From positions 98,992,748 through 99,056,747 of the forward strand of contig JAQMRL010000002.1 of NCBI GenBank assembly GCA_035578175.1: a stretch of DNA of 64,000 bases. The letters are read 5' to 3'. Below, one piece after another: positions 45,535 through 57,261 of this stretch. The stretch comes from Catonia carolina (taxonomy: Eukaryota; Arthropoda; Insecta; Hemiptera; Achilidae). The notes under the pieces are model-generated. The model saw nothing but the letters and a program-made list of their open reading frames with translations. It had not been told where the DNA came from and did not search any database. The number at the start of each line of letters is the position of its first letter. Positions within the stretch are counted from its first letter, which is position 1. Both the position numbers and the translations under genes were made by a program.

Positions 45535-48500
45535 CAATCACTGGTGGAAATATTGAAATTTGACTAGATTTTTCTTTAGCTGTATTATTTAGTTCTTCAA
45601 TAATAATGGAATATTTTTTTAAATATTCTTGTAAAGGTGTTTTTCTTTTTGTTTTGTAATATTTATCATGTGGCTCACTTTCAAAGATGTCTACATTACA
45701 TACGTTTGGTAATAACCAATCCGTTGATGAACTTTGATTTGATTTTATTAATTGAAACGAACCATCTGGATAGGATTCATCATCAGTTGTTTCTTCCGTT
45801 TCAGAATTATTTATATTATTATTTATAAATTTTCCCCAACAATATTCATTATTTTTATTAAAATATTTATTAGATTCGGTTAGGGTTTTTGTTTCTTGAT
45901 TTTCTGGCCATTTTTCAAATTTATATTCTGCATAAAAATAGCCATTTGTACAATTACTTGTACATCCGTATTTGTTCAGTACTATTTTCTCATGAGATAT
46001 TTCATCATCACTCATGTGTTGAAATTTTTTACATCGTTCTTCAATTTTCTTAATGATCGCTTCTGTATTTAAATCATCTGATATCATATTTCCATCCGTT
46101 GATTTCTTAATTTGTTCTTTTAAGTTACATTTTTCATTCTCTTCTAATTTTGTGTTACTTGATTGATCAGGAAGAAAATTCTCTTTTATAAGATTTTGTC
46201 TCCGGTGATCCATGATATTTTTAGTAACGTTTACACATATACCTACATTATTTTCTTCCTTAAATTTGTTTACATTTTTATTCCAATTTGGTCGTGAATT
46301 TTGTATTGTGTCATTCCTCATTGTCCCTTTAATATTTGAGTTGTTAAAATCTTTTTGTTTTGTCATTACAAAATTCGTTTTAATATTATCTTCATTTATT
46401 TTTGGTGTTGTCTTTATTGATGAATTTTTTTCATTATCCTCTGTTTCTTCATATTTGTTCATATATCTAGTGTCGTATTCTTCCAGTCTATGACATTCGG
46501 TTACAATTGTAATAGATCTATCATCGTTTTTAATAAATTTACTACGGTTTGATTCCCAGGCACATTTATTGTTACTCGTTTCAATATTACGAAAACAATT
46601 ACCAACATTAACATTTCCAATATAATCTCCTGTAGAATCTTTTTTAATATTCATGAATTCATCGGGATCAAAACTGAATGATTTTCCAATTTCACTTAAA
46701 TTAATAAAAGTGCATTCATTTTTTTCTTTTGTAACTTTATTGACGATATCAAGTGTTCCATCGCTTGATATCATTTGATTAGTCGTATTATATTTTTCTT
46801 TGTTGCCACAGTCCATTTCCCTGCTTTTCACACCAGAAACAGTATTTGTTATATTTTTATTAAAATTTGGATTTTTGTACAATTGTTCTACAAGCAAATC
46901 TTCATCATTTGTGTCAAAATTGTTCGTGCCACTTTTGCCATTAGAAGGTGGATGGTTTTCTTTTTTATTATCAATATTACTAGTAGCAGAATGAGTTTTT
47001 GATTTTTTAATATCAATTACTTTATCTGTTATAGTTGATTTAATCGGGTTTTTAATAGCTTTTGCGTTTTTAATTCTTGTTGTTAAATCAATTATTTTTG
47101 AAACCGGTTTTGTTTCAGGTTTAATATTATTTTTTACAATTTTTTTAGTATCTCTATACAGATTTATTATCGCAGGATCAGAAAACCGTTTTTTTCTTGA
47201 ATTATCCATGCACATTGCACTTTTTGATCTGAGCGTTAATTTCATCATACTTGCGTCTCCTGTTCCATCATTAATTAGTTTTCCCTTGTTTCCATCTATT
47301 AATTCTAATGCATGTTTTCTTTGTAAATACAAATTTGGTTGTTTATTTTGAATGTAAAATTCCGGTATTAAAGATGTTGACGAATATGTTTTTTCGGTTA
47401 TAATATTTTGTTCACTTGCAGATTTTTTGCAGCATGAATTTTTATTCGTTTGTGTATTTTGTTTCTTTGTACAGTCAATATGTGGTTTTATGTTGTTTAT
47501 TCTGATAAATGTTCGCAGTTTTTCACTTGATTTACTGGTACTCAATTTTGGAAGCGATCGACTACTATTTACTAACTTTTTATCAAGTCCATTTAGTGAT
47601 GTTTTTGAAGATATTGGAAATTTATATCTTATATCTGTTTGTGAATTAAATTTCTGTCTACAAGTTATAGGCTTTTTAGTTTCTGCCGATGAATTTATTT
47701 CTGATAACCATAATTTTTCATTACTTAGATTATATTTTATGTTCCTTAAAATGTCCCAAATTATTTGATAATTTTCCTTGGCCTTTTGCCTTATATTAGA
47801 GTACAATTCAATGCATGAATAAATTTTTGTTTTGTAATTTAATAATTTATAAAAATGTCTTTGTTTAATATTTTTATTAAATAATCTACTATTTGTAGAG
47901 ATCATCATCAAAGGTTTACTGATCCCTTTCTGTAAATCAGAAGTAAGTAAACCGTAAAGCCTCTTATTTACGGTCATCGTTGGTTTTATCATACCCTTTA
48001 AAAAATGGGTTTTCTCACGTTCGGTAAACAATGATGAATATTTTTTAATTATGGATATTATACTGTGTGAATTATAGCTGTTACATTTTTTCATGCAAAA
48101 CCGTTTTTGATGGTGTGATCTCATATTTAAAAGTTTTTCGATCGTAAATAATCTAACAACGTCCATTATCTTGCAATTATGTCTTACACTGCTTGTTAGT
48201 CCATTAGTTCTACTAGTTCTCAATTTTATTAAATTATTTTTTGCCATTACCGTTGATGTTTTATCAATGATTTTGATGTTTACTGGAGTATTATTTTCAC
48301 GATTATTCCTCTCAGATATTTCCGAATCTTTTGGTCTATATTGATCAGATTTCCGTATCAGATCTCTTAGTTGTTTATTCCAATTTTCGGGCTTGTTTTT
48401 ATTAATTTTACTATCTAACTTTATCGGAAAATTTAACAGGGAAAATCTGTTTATCTTATTTTGAGAATTCTGTAGATTGGTTTTTAGTTTGTTAATTGAT

Positions 48501-48555
48501 TTTTTAGATGATTTGTTCCTAATTTCAGAAGATGATTTGTAATTTTTTACTTTTC
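45530..48555 (-). CDS. unrecognised gene, terminal exon 5 (about 1008 aa)
   Basis: A 3026-nt open exon, far too long to be chance. The raw open frame runs 22 codons further upstream, but those codons read through a pyrimidine-rich tract ending TTTGTTTGTAG, so I place the acceptor before GAAAAGTAAAA. The exon joins exon 4 in phase (C|GA = Arg). The product is rich in Lys, Asn and Ser, with basic stretches near the start (KNYKSSSEIRNKSSKKSINK), a Cys/His-poor middle, helical segments (YSNIRQKAKENYQIIWDILR), an acidic patch (SETEETTDDESYPDG) and the end LQEYLKKYSIIIEEL, then IFPPVIE. It has no transposon, nuclease or other domain that I know. It is likely a fast-evolving host protein. A separate single-exon gene starting at an internal Met is possible but less likely given the phase match. 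Confidence 0.85.
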
Positions 48556-48925
48556 CTACAAACAAATTTAAATAGTAAAAACAAACTATCATAAAATTAA
48601 TAACACTGTAATAAATAAACAATAATAAGTCTACAGTTGACTCTGGTAATAGTGATAGAGGAAGTCCAAGTAAAGTTTACCCTCTGTCTAATTTAGTGTT
48701 ACAGAGCTGCTACTAGTGGGTGTTGACAAAGCCACCTTCTTCTTTGCTCTATGTAGTAGTTAATCTGTTACAGAAGCTGTTTGTGACATATTGAATTCAT
48801 GAAGGTACAATTTCATTTTTGACTTTCTTGAAAATTTTGTTAAGATAACTGGTTTTTCTTATTTTTCAGTACATTAAAACATTTCGCTCTTTCATTTATG
48901 TCCCCTTGTCATCTAGTAGCTTTAA

Positions 48926-49639
48926 GGGCACCCGGAATGCCTATCTCCATAATGTTATGTAAGGAACATTTTCTCAAAAACTATTACAGTTATCCGGTCC
49001 AATTTTTTTGTGGTTATTTTTCAGGGTATTTTAAAGCTTTTCAGAATGAGTAGCATCTTTATATATTATTAGGAAGGTAAGAAAATGGTTCTTGAAATTA
49101 CCACTTTTGAAAATCATAATTTTTTTGCCTATTTAAGTGGAAAATAAATATTCAAACACATTATTTTACAGTGATATTAACTCGGTACATTGCAATTATA
49201 GTATAAAAGGCTGTGCAAAACTATCGTTAAAATCCGTTCGCAGTTGGCTGCGAAAATATTCCTTATATTATGTCAAAAATTGCTATTTACTGGAAACAAG
49301 AAAAACCTAAAAGAGGACACATCGTAAATACTGCAAAATAGTTACCTGTAATACATTCCAGGATCATAATCTGGAAATTTCTTACATTCACAGCTGGTCT
49401 AATGCCAACGTAAAGTTAAAAAAAAGGATGAACTTATCGTTTGTTATTCAAAAACTAGATGTGTTTATGCAAATTGGTAACGTATAGAAAATAACTTAAG
49501 GGTTCAACATATTTTTATATTTTACTTTGATAAAAACTGCAAAACCCCCAAAAAATTATATATCATTGGATGCAGAAAACTTTAAATTTTAATAATGTGC
49601 AAATATGTGAAAATTTTCAATTTTCTCCGTTCCGGGTAC
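48926..49639. mobile_element. TTAA-flanked TIR element (piggyBac-like, non-autonomous)
   Basis: The ends GGGCACCCGGAATG and, inverted, GGGTACCCGGAACG lie directly inside TTAA at 48922-48925 and 49640-49643. TTAA duplication is the hallmark of piggyBac. The element is 714 bp and noncoding, in intron 4 of the unrecognised gene. Confidence 0.7.
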
Positions 49640-50005
49640 CCTTAATTTACTTTAATATTATGTCACTTATTCATTAAATGCGATAATGGTCGTAATATAA
49701 CCACGAACTGAAAGACGGCGGACATCGAGTAAAGCGGCCCTTGCTGACGGACCAGGTCCGCTTTACCCTCCATCAATATAATGAAATCTCAAACATGCAT
49801 TTCTCAAATTTCAACTTAAATAGTAACACTCTTTATATTATTTCTGTTATAAATCTCTATTATACTGCTTTTTGATCAAATCAGGTTACACCCAATTTAC
49901 AACGGGTAAATCGGCACGGTGTGTCCAATTTACCCTCCATTTTTTTTTTGGAATGCGTTTATACCTCAATGATACAAAATATCAGAAAAGTAATTTTTTT
50001 TAAAT

Positions 50006-50048
50006 TTTAAATGTATCGGAACTAATAATTAGTTCCAATACATTTAAA
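50006..50048. repeat. 43-bp near-perfect palindrome
   Basis: TTTAAATGTAT-GGAACTAAT is mirrored by ATTAGTTCC-ATACATTTAAA around 50027, with one mismatched pair. Confidence 0.85.
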
Positions 50049-50481
50049 TAATGTATTAAAATGTATTGTATAAAAACTACATTTTTAATAATAACAGCAT
50101 ATCGGTGACTAAAATGAGTTTAGACGATGACACTTTTGTCGCATTTGATGCCATGACATACATTTTACGACACAAAAGTGCCTCTGTGATACCGATGGTT
50201 AACCCGGTGCCTCGGTGCCTTAAATGGTCTACAAAATTTTGTATCTGATTTAGCCTTAAAATTTAATTACGAATGTTGTTTATTAACATGTTTATTGAAC
50301 ACTAATTTTTCACAATCTAGATTTTTACGGTTAACTTATTTTAATTTTGACTATTATTTTATTATTATTGGTCATTACAGGTATACATTTTATGAAAGTC
50401 TTTTCTAGCCTTTACTAGCATGTGTAAGATTGAAACTACACAAGGCTACTCCATTGGCTGTTACCTCAAGTCGGTTTCTAG

Positions 50482-51840
50482 AACCGACGACATTGGCGTA
50501 GTTTGTAACGTGCTCGCCTCTCATCATGCGGTCTTGGGTTCGAATCCCCATTAGCTATGCCCACACTCGTTCGACGTCGCATGCTACATCGCACCTATCC
50601 GTACTCGTTTGAAGGGCTTCATCTCAAAAAAAAAACAAAAGGAATATTTTTGAACACTAAACTAAATTAAAGCCTGTTCTTTCCTGCGTTGATTGGTTTG
50701 TTTTATATTATTTTAACTTGAAACTTAGTCGGAGATGCAGCAATTTACGCATAAAGAGTACTCAGATTTTAGCCGGTTTTTCGTTAATGTGGTTTTTGAA
50801 CGTTCTTTACTCCGTCCAGGCTTTTCAAAAAGAATGGTGTTTAAGTACGTTGAAGATCAGAGTTTTCTCTATATGACCATTTTAAAATAGAAGTCTGATG
50901 TTCCATTATAAAATGCTGGCCATTTTTTTTAAAGAGTATTTTGGCTTCACGTAAAGAGATGCAAATGATTTTTGGACTGAACCATGCATTTTTACAGCAG
51001 TATTGTGCCATAAATCGTATTTTGCATTAGTAATAAGGAATAGATATGTGGTGTTGATGGAAAATTCTATTAGTCTCTAAACTTCTTAAGAGGAAAAAAC
51101 TGAGCTCTATAGCGGTATTCGCTCCGAGTACAGTCGTTTAGAAAAACAAACTTCTGTGTTTTTTCTGCTGCAGCTCATTCTGAATAATTTAGCTCATTTT
51201 GAATACTTTAACGATGGTTTTATTTAAATAAAATAAACGCTTTGCTTGACATAATACAGTTGTGAAAATGCATGGTTCAGTCCAAAAATCATTTCCCTAC
51301 CCTTACGTGGAGCCAAAAAAGCACTTTTTTAAAAAATGGCCGGCATATTAAAACGGAACATGAGATTTAACTTTTAAAATATTCATATTATAGAAAAACT
51401 CTGATCTTCAACGTACTTAAACGCCGATTTTTATGAAAAGCCTGGACGGAGTAACAGGCGTTTAAAAACCACATTAACGGAACACCGGCTAAAAACTAAG
51501 TACTTTTATGCGTAAATTGCTGGAGTTATCTCCGATTAATTTCTAAATAAAACAATCTAAATCAAACCATTCAATGCAGGATAGAACAGGCTTTAATTTA
51601 GTGCATTGTTCAAACATATTTATGTTTTTTTGAGATATATTTCTTCAAACGAGTGCGGGAAGGTGGCATACGGGAAGGTGTCGCATTCGACGTTGAATCG
51701 CACGTCGAATCGAAAGTCGAATGAGTGTGGACATACCTATTTAGGCACAGCATACTTTCATACGTTACAAAAATCATTTCATCCTTCACAGTCTACATTT
51801 GCAGTAATTGCAGATTAGTCGGACGTTAAACAAAAAAAAA
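50482..51840 (+). repeat. tRNA-derived SINE split by a foldback element
   Basis: The head (GACGACATTGGCGTAGTTTG, B box GGGTTCGAATCCCC) runs to about 50553. The remainder (AGGCACAGCATACTTTCATACG to GTCGGACGTTAAACAAAAA) resumes at 51738. The SINEs at 55646, 58813 and 63073 supply the uninterrupted sequence. Confidence 0.8.
50554..51737. mobile_element. 1.18-kb palindromic foldback element
   Basis: Two inverted arms of roughly 460 bp (50554-51015 and 51263-51737) around a 250-bp spacer. Landmarks on both arms: TATG-CCACACTC, CACTAAATTAAAG-type, TACGCATAAA, CCGTCCAGGC, GATCAGAGTTTT, GGACTGAACCATGCATTTT. No reading frame. Junctions carry ATTAG and ATTTAG, a possible short target duplication. Confidence 0.85.
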
Positions 51841-51930
51841 CATGGCTCGACAATTTTTTAACAATTTAAATAATTTGTTTTACTTTGGCCGGAGGTCATT
51901 TTATTAACATTTAAATCTATAATATTGTTA

Positions 51931-52105
51931 CGGCCATCTCCGTAGGGTAGTGGTAGCGCGCTAGCCTACAACGTGGAAGTCCCAGGTTCGATTTTCGGTA
52001 AGGGTTGAAAATTTTCACCAGTTAAAACCCACTGTTCCATAACCCACCGTAATCGCTAGTGATCGACCTGTTGATGTGACTATAAATAAACTTAAGAAAA
52101 TAATG
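51931..52105 (+). repeat. tRNA-derived SINE
   Basis: A clear head ACGGCCATCTCCGTAGGGTA, then GTGGTAGCGCG, B box GGTTCGATTTTCG, and the tail TGATCGACCTGTTGATGTGA, then TATAAATAAACTTAAG. It ends 35 bp before the splice donor of exon 4, seen on the opposite strand. Confidence 0.85.
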
Positions 52106-52139
52106 CATTACAATTTATTAATATTTTTTGATTACTTAC

Positions 52140-52201
52140 GTCTTCCGCCCACAACTCTTCTTACAATGACTGAACTTTGATACTTTGATTTAAATCTAGG
52201 T
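52140..52201 (-). CDS. unrecognised gene, exon 4
   Basis: Sixty-two nt between acceptor CTGTTTCAG and donor C|GTAAGT. Only one frame is open. It needs two bases from exon 3 and gives one to exon 5, and both neighbours supply exactly that. Encoded: PRFKSKYQSSVIVRRVVGGR. Confidence 0.85.
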
Positions 52202-52679
52202 CTGAAACAGAAAAAACCAATTTAACATATTTCAACCACATTTTTCACTTTCTTCTGTCAATATTTTTAGTAGACTATAACAGCTTAGTATAATAAACAA
52301 CTTTGCTATCACGATAAATAATACGTACAGAAATCGAGAACTCTTTATCAAAATTTATGATTTCATAAGTACTACAACTACTTTTGTTAGAGAGACACAT
52401 GAAAATCTTCCAATTAAAAAAACCAAGATTTTCTCATGTTATACCTATGATACTCAGGTTTTGCAAAAATGTATAATAAAGAAATATAATTCAAAGGACG
52501 ATGGAACGGCTGAATATAATTTATGAATCATATAGTTTATGCATAAATATAAAACGAAATTTATACTCGTCTAATACTAAGAATATTGTAGTAAACTTAG
52601 TAACAAATTATTACGTATTGAAAGAGTAAAGAGATACAGTATTTGGGGACAGTAAGTAACAAATGAGAGTAATGATCAG

Positions 52680-52925
52680 GCACCAAAAATAGAAATCTTG
52701 AGGAGGCCTTCATAAAAATGAAGCTTTGTTATGTAACAAGGGAATTCCGAATTAGATTCGTGAGATGCAACATATTTTCTGTTCTGTTGTATGAAATGGA
52801 AACCTGGGCTCTTAAGAAATAAGAAACACCATCTGGTGCAGTTGGTTATAAACGGAAAATATCATGGAAGAGAAGCTCAAGAAGACGAGAAACATCCTGG
52901 TTGAAGAACCATAGGCATTTCTTCT
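52680..52925 (+). pseudogene. LINE RT C-terminal fragment (+)
   Basis: LRIRLVRC-like RIRFVRCNIFSVLLYEMETW, then ALKK and a stop, then KRKISWKRSSRRRETSWLKN. Typical end of a non-LTR ORF2, with decayed middle. Confidence 0.65.
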
Positions 52926-52969
52926 TTGTGGACTATTTATGGGCTTTTCTTTTTGAGGTGCCTATTCGT

Positions 52970-53410
52970 TAAGAATGTGGACGATCATCATGGACATTCT
53001 CACTTTGTCGACAGCAATTCGAAACATTTGTGAGAAAGAATTGTTGAATCAGGCTTTAAGATTTTTTAACCACAATATCCTTCTTCTTCAGGGTCTCTTT
53101 CTCCAAAGATCTTCTTCTGCAAAATACACTGAAGCAAAGCATATCTGGCTTTGTTCCGTATAATATGACTCAGGCACCTCAGTTTACGTGCTTTGATATT
53201 TGCTAAAACTTTCAGGTTCTTTCTCATCCTTCATAGAACTTCGGCTTTGGTCACTCGCGCTGTTCAGAGAATTTTAAGAATTCTTCGATACAGCCGCATC
53301 TCGAATGCATGCAATTTCTTTGTGATAGCTTCGTTTAAGGTCCAAGCCTCTACCTCATAAAAGAAAACGGAGAAAACGTAGCATCGCAGGATATTGCGTA
53401 GGACAGGATA
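52970..53410 (-). pseudogene. LINE RT C-terminal fragment (-)
   Basis: Minus strand: YVFSVFFYEVEAWTLNEAIT, HAFEMRLYRRILKILWTARV, ANIKARKLRCLSHIIRN and LLQCILQKKIFGERDPEEE. Same ORF region as the fragment at 52680 but on the other strand, so the two LINE pieces face each other inside intron 3. Confidence 0.75.
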
Positions 53411-53415
53411 CAAAC

Positions 53416-53503
53416 GTAGCATAACACTGATACTCTAGTATCAGTGTTATGCTACTGATAGTCTAGTCAGTGTTTAACACTGATACTCTAGTATCAGTGT
53501 TAA
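53416..53503. repeat. twin perfect palindromes
   Basis: 53416-53455: arms of 19 nt (GTAGCATAACACTGATACT) around CT. 53474-53503: arms of 14 nt with the same core AACACTGATACT. A degenerate copy (CTGATAGTCTAGTCAG) lies between them. Confidence 0.95.
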
Positions 53504-53607
53504 AAGTAAGAATAGCGTTATGACCGCCAATCTCCAACACTAGAACGTACCGAACGAAGAAAATAAAAAATATAATTTAATATAACTTGAATACAGTTAA
53601 CACCTAC

Positions 53608-53662
53608 CGCGTAACTTCATAACGTACTTTATCCAAATCAATATTTCTTTTATATGTAAGAC
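53608..53662 (-). CDS. unrecognised gene, exon 3
   Basis: Fifty-five nt between acceptor TTGTTTCAG and donor CGCG|GTAGGT. Phase 1 in, phase 2 out. Encodes (G)LTYKRNIDLDKVRYEVT(R). Confidence 0.85.
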
Positions 53663-54202
53663 CTGAAACAATACGCAAATAGATTCCAACATTAACTTTA
53701 ACATTTTTATATAATTAGATGAGATTAAACATTAACACTTCGGTAAATCACCCAAATATATACTTTAATCTTGAATCAAAGATCTCAGGTTCCTCGTTAG
53801 AATAAGAAAGTAATCTTGCGTTATTTTGTACCAATAATATTTAAAATCAGTTTTTTAATTCTACTTTGTTAGTTCATTTATTGTAAACTTCTACAAAAAA
53901 AACTCAGATTCATTCAGGCCTGCACAGTAAATTCATTAAGGGCAGGTTTTCACAACAAAATTTAATTTAACTTATTATTAAGGTTTAACTTATTGTTTAC
54001 GTAACTCCAAGTGAAGAAACAATTAACAATAGGTAGGTAATTTTAGAAAACATAATTTTCTAAGTTTGTAAAACAAACTTTCAAATAAAATGTGTAGAGC
54101 ATGTATTTCTGGCTCAACTTGTGTTAATGTCTGAAAAAATAACACATTTTTTTTAAGCTATGTTTGTTAAGTTAAAATGATCACAAATATTTTTTTCTTT
54201 AC

Positions 54203-54257
54203 CTTTTTTTGAACTTTTTCTTTTCTTTTTGAATTTTATTTTCTCCACGCATTGAAT
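54203..54257 (-). CDS. unrecognised gene, exon 2
   Basis: Fifty-five nt between acceptor AATTTACAG and donor AAAG|GTAAAG. Reads IQCVEKIKFKKKRKSSKK from phase 0 and ends phase 1, as exon 3 requires. Very basic. There is no Met in frame here or in exons 3-4, so an upstream exon must provide the start. Confidence 0.8.
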
Positions 54258-54604
54258 CTGTAAATTAAAAATTATTTAATAAAACTACACAATTTTTTCT
54301 AAATTAGACATCGTAAAATTTAGCCTATGTTAAACTTGGAAAATATGTTAATTTTTACCAATTTTTATAAATTAATACTATTAAATATATTTAAGTAAAC
54401 TGCACTTTAGAAGTCCGAAACATTATAAAAATTAGTTTTACCAAAAACCACTTCATGAATTGAAAAAAGAAATTGTTTTTATTTCATTATTCTTTTATTT
54501 TATCGACTGATGGTGTTTACTTAATAGGCTACATTCATGCCTAGCCTACTTACGTCACTTCGTTGACATTGATTACGGCTTCTGCAAACTTCAACTTCTG
54601 AGCT

Positions 54605-55430
54605 TAGGTGATAGGATCCACAATTCCCAGATATCAAATGTTCTGCCCAAAGGACACACTGCCAGTCATCATTAAGACTTCAGTTGTCTGTCAGGAAGAG
54701 AGGAGAGGATTGCGTCACTTGAAGGCGTCTCTCAAGAGTGACAGTATACCTGGAAAAACTTCCCCGAAAGCTTATATCCAACGATGGTACAGTAGGAGCT
54801 TACAAGTGATGGAGGCATGAAAGGGAGAAAACAAAGAAAGGGAAGATTAAAAGAGTAGACGATGGGAGAAGGGAGATAGAATGGGGGATAGGTAAAGGAC
54901 ATGTATGGAATTAATTATGTCCACAATTTTTGAAGGTTTAGAAGATTCAAGTAATTATGTTAAGGAAACAGCAGAAGCAATCATAGAAATAGCTAAAATT
55001 TTAAATCTCTTTGTTTCACAAGATTATGTCAACGAATTGATTCACCCAGATGGGAAAGATCTCAGCCACAAAGATATAACAGAATTGGCACTTCAAGAAA
55101 CTACCATTGAAGAGGCTGATGATTTTGCTGAATCAGAAGCAAATGAATAGAATTTTTCAATACCACGGCTTTTTAGTGCTTTCGAAATGATTGTTAGCGT
55201 ATTAAACATATTCGAAGCGGACGATCCAGATTTTGAACGCAGCGCAAAAGTAAGTGCAAAAATAAGACAATATGGCGCTGATACAAAATAAAATGAAAAA
55301 GATCGTCGTATAGAAAACGTTAGAACATTTCTTTAAGCCACCGAAACAGAGTAAACCACATGACGATACAAGATCTATAGAAATCGACGAAGAACTTCAA
55401 CATCGAAAGGGAAATAAGTGACAAACGTAA
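54605..55430 (+). pseudogene. pogo/Tigger (CENP-B-like) transposase tail relic
   Basis: EIAKILNLFVSQDYVNELI, then KDLSHKDITELALQE and LFSAFEMIVSVLNIFEADDP, then DFERSAKVSAKIR and, after frameshifts, RTFL plus KPPKQSKPHDD. This succession is typical of the C-terminal tail of Tigger transposases (N-DLTNEDL-EL, A-L-I---L--FE--DPN-ER, F-KP). The DDE core is missing. The preceding stretch from 54605 is less certain. Confidence 0.65.
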
Positions 55431-55645
55431 TTTATTTAATATTACAATCTAAGATTTTATGTAGAACTAGCAATCCCCGCTCGCTTCGCTTCACAGCAGC
55501 TAATGTAGGCCTCATTAAATTATTTTTAAAACTTTCTATATACGATATTTGTGGTTTTGTTGCCCTGTGGCAGCAAAATAAATTGTTTTTTTGCATTTCC
55601 AACCCTAGAAAGTCTGACATAAAGTTGTCCATGAGTGATTTCTTT

Positions 55646-55828
55646 TTTGGTTTTTTTTTTTTTTTTTTGTTTAACGTCCGACTGTTCTGCAATTACTGCT
55701 AATGCAGACGGTGAAGGGTGAAATGATTTTTTGTAACGTATGAAAATATGCCGTGCCTGAATGGGATTCGAACCCAAGACCGCATGATGAAAGGCGAGCA
55801 CGTTACCAACTGCGATAATGGTTCGTTA
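55646..55828 (-). repeat. tRNA-derived SINE
   Basis: Minus strand: A-box head, GGGTTCGAATCCCATTCAGG, GCACGGCATATTTTCATACG, end GCAGAACAGTCGGACGTTAA, and a poly-A of about 20. The long pure tail suggests a fairly young copy. Confidence 0.85.
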
Positions 55829-55832
55829 CCAA

Positions 55833-55871
55833 TGCTTCCTTCACTCATGCGGTCCATGAGTGAAGGAAGCA
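55833..55871. repeat. perfect 17-bp-arm hairpin
   Basis: TGCTTCCTTCACTCATG - cggtc - CATGAGTGAAGGAAGCA, adjoining the 5' end of the SINE. Confidence 0.95.
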
Positions 55872-56740
55872 CTTTAGTCTCAAATCGATGCCCACCGTTT
55901 TAAATGTTTGTACCTGCGATTTAACAGAATTGAATAGAATGCATAGAAGAATACCGATGGAAAAGAAAGAGACGGTTGATATAAGGCTGAGGATAAGAGA
56001 CAGTAATACGTGGGTGCGGTACGCAGAGTAATTGGAAGTATATGACTCATTCGCTACCTGTCGAATGAAAACAAATATATGAAATACAGTACAAAAATAA
56101 AATTTTTGAATATTTCCAAATTTTTTATGTTTTTGGAATCGAATGTTATTCTTCACGTTTCTCTATGAAATATAAAAATTGAATCGTGATTCTAGCCCAA
56201 AAAATACACCATCCAGAGAACTTAGAACAAATAGAAGTGCTATGCACCCGATAAACTAAAACATGCGACATCGTCACAGCTTAAGTCGCTTAACTCACTT
56301 AATTAAAGTTACTTAAAGTTGTAACATAGCCTATATTGATCAGGAAGCTCTAAGCTATGCAATAATGAAAGATTTTTTAAAATCAGTTCAGTAGTTTCTG
56401 AGATTTCCTCATACAAACAAACAGACGTTTCTTCTTTATTATATTAGTATAGATTAGTAGCCTGTAGAGTAGTATAGATAGTATATAGATAACATAGCCT
56501 ATTTTATATCATGACCATTTTAAAAAAAACTGATAATTTTGTAAGAATGAAACAAACATTGTTTTTTAGTTACTGCAATGTAATAAATACGAGGTGTGGC
56601 TATTAAATAACGAGACTGACGTAAAAAATGTTATTTTTATTTTATACATAATCACTTATTGTCACCTTCAATATACACTCCTTCTCTATCCCTACAACGC
56701 TCCATGCGAATTTACCATTGTTGGAAACAGTGCTAGAAGG

Positions 56741-57240
56741 TCATCGTCTGTCAGCTCCTTCAGGACGTGCCGCTTTCTCTTTTACAGCTTCCACAGACTC
56801 AAATCTTGTCTTTTTTAATGCAGATTTCACTTTAGGGAACAGGTAGAAATCACATGGTGCAAGATCTGGTGAATAAGGTGGATGTCCTAACACTGAGATG
56901 CTGTACTTGGCTAGGAACCCTTTAACAGATAACACGGAATGAGCTGGCGCATTGTCTTGGTGGAGAACCCATGATTTGTCCTTCCACATTTCGGGGCGTT
57001 TTTCCTTACTCTTTGACGTAGTTTAGAAAGTATCTCAAGGAAGTAATATTGATTAATTGTTTGACCTTCAAGAACCTGGTGAAGGTACACAATCATCAAA
57101 TAAAAACAATCATCATTGCTATAAATTTTGACTTGCTCATTCGAGCATTTTTGGCTCTCGGTGAAATTCGGCTCTTCCAGTGCTTGGATTGGGACTTCGT
57201 TTCCAGATCATAAGTAAAAAACTACGTTTCATCACATGTT
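56741..57240 (-). pseudogene. mariner transposase (catalytic part, broken)
   Basis: The minus strand contains the second half of a mariner DD34D transposase: DET-F-TYDLETK-QS-HWKS region (57240-57140), VLEGQTINQYYFLEILSKLR, HQDNAPAHSVLSVKGFLAKY (second Asp), HPPYSPDLAPCDFYLFPKVK (third Asp) and FESVEAVKEKAAR. Frameshifts near 57000 and 57100 split it. The N-terminal HTH domains are missing. Confidence 0.85.
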
Positions 57241-57261
57241 ATTATCTTCTACCTGCTCCCT

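Larger units (their letters stand above)
55465..56454 (+). repeat. dispersed repeat family E, interrupted copy
   Basis: Begins ACTAGCAATCCCCGCTCGC and ends TTTCTGAGATTTCCTCATAC, then TTATATTAGTATAGAT, an end shared with 60680-60766. A SINE (55646-55828) and a hairpin (55833-55871) lie within it. Class not assigned. Confidence 0.5.

Noticed and set aside
45637..47768. Several plus-strand ORFs of 60-113 codons
   Set aside because: Antisense shadows of the long minus-strand exon.
48556..48622. Hydrophobic N-terminus of the 1030-codon open frame as a signal peptide
   Set aside because: It translates a pyrimidine-rich tract ending in TTTGTAG, best read as intron. The downstream phase matches exon 4.
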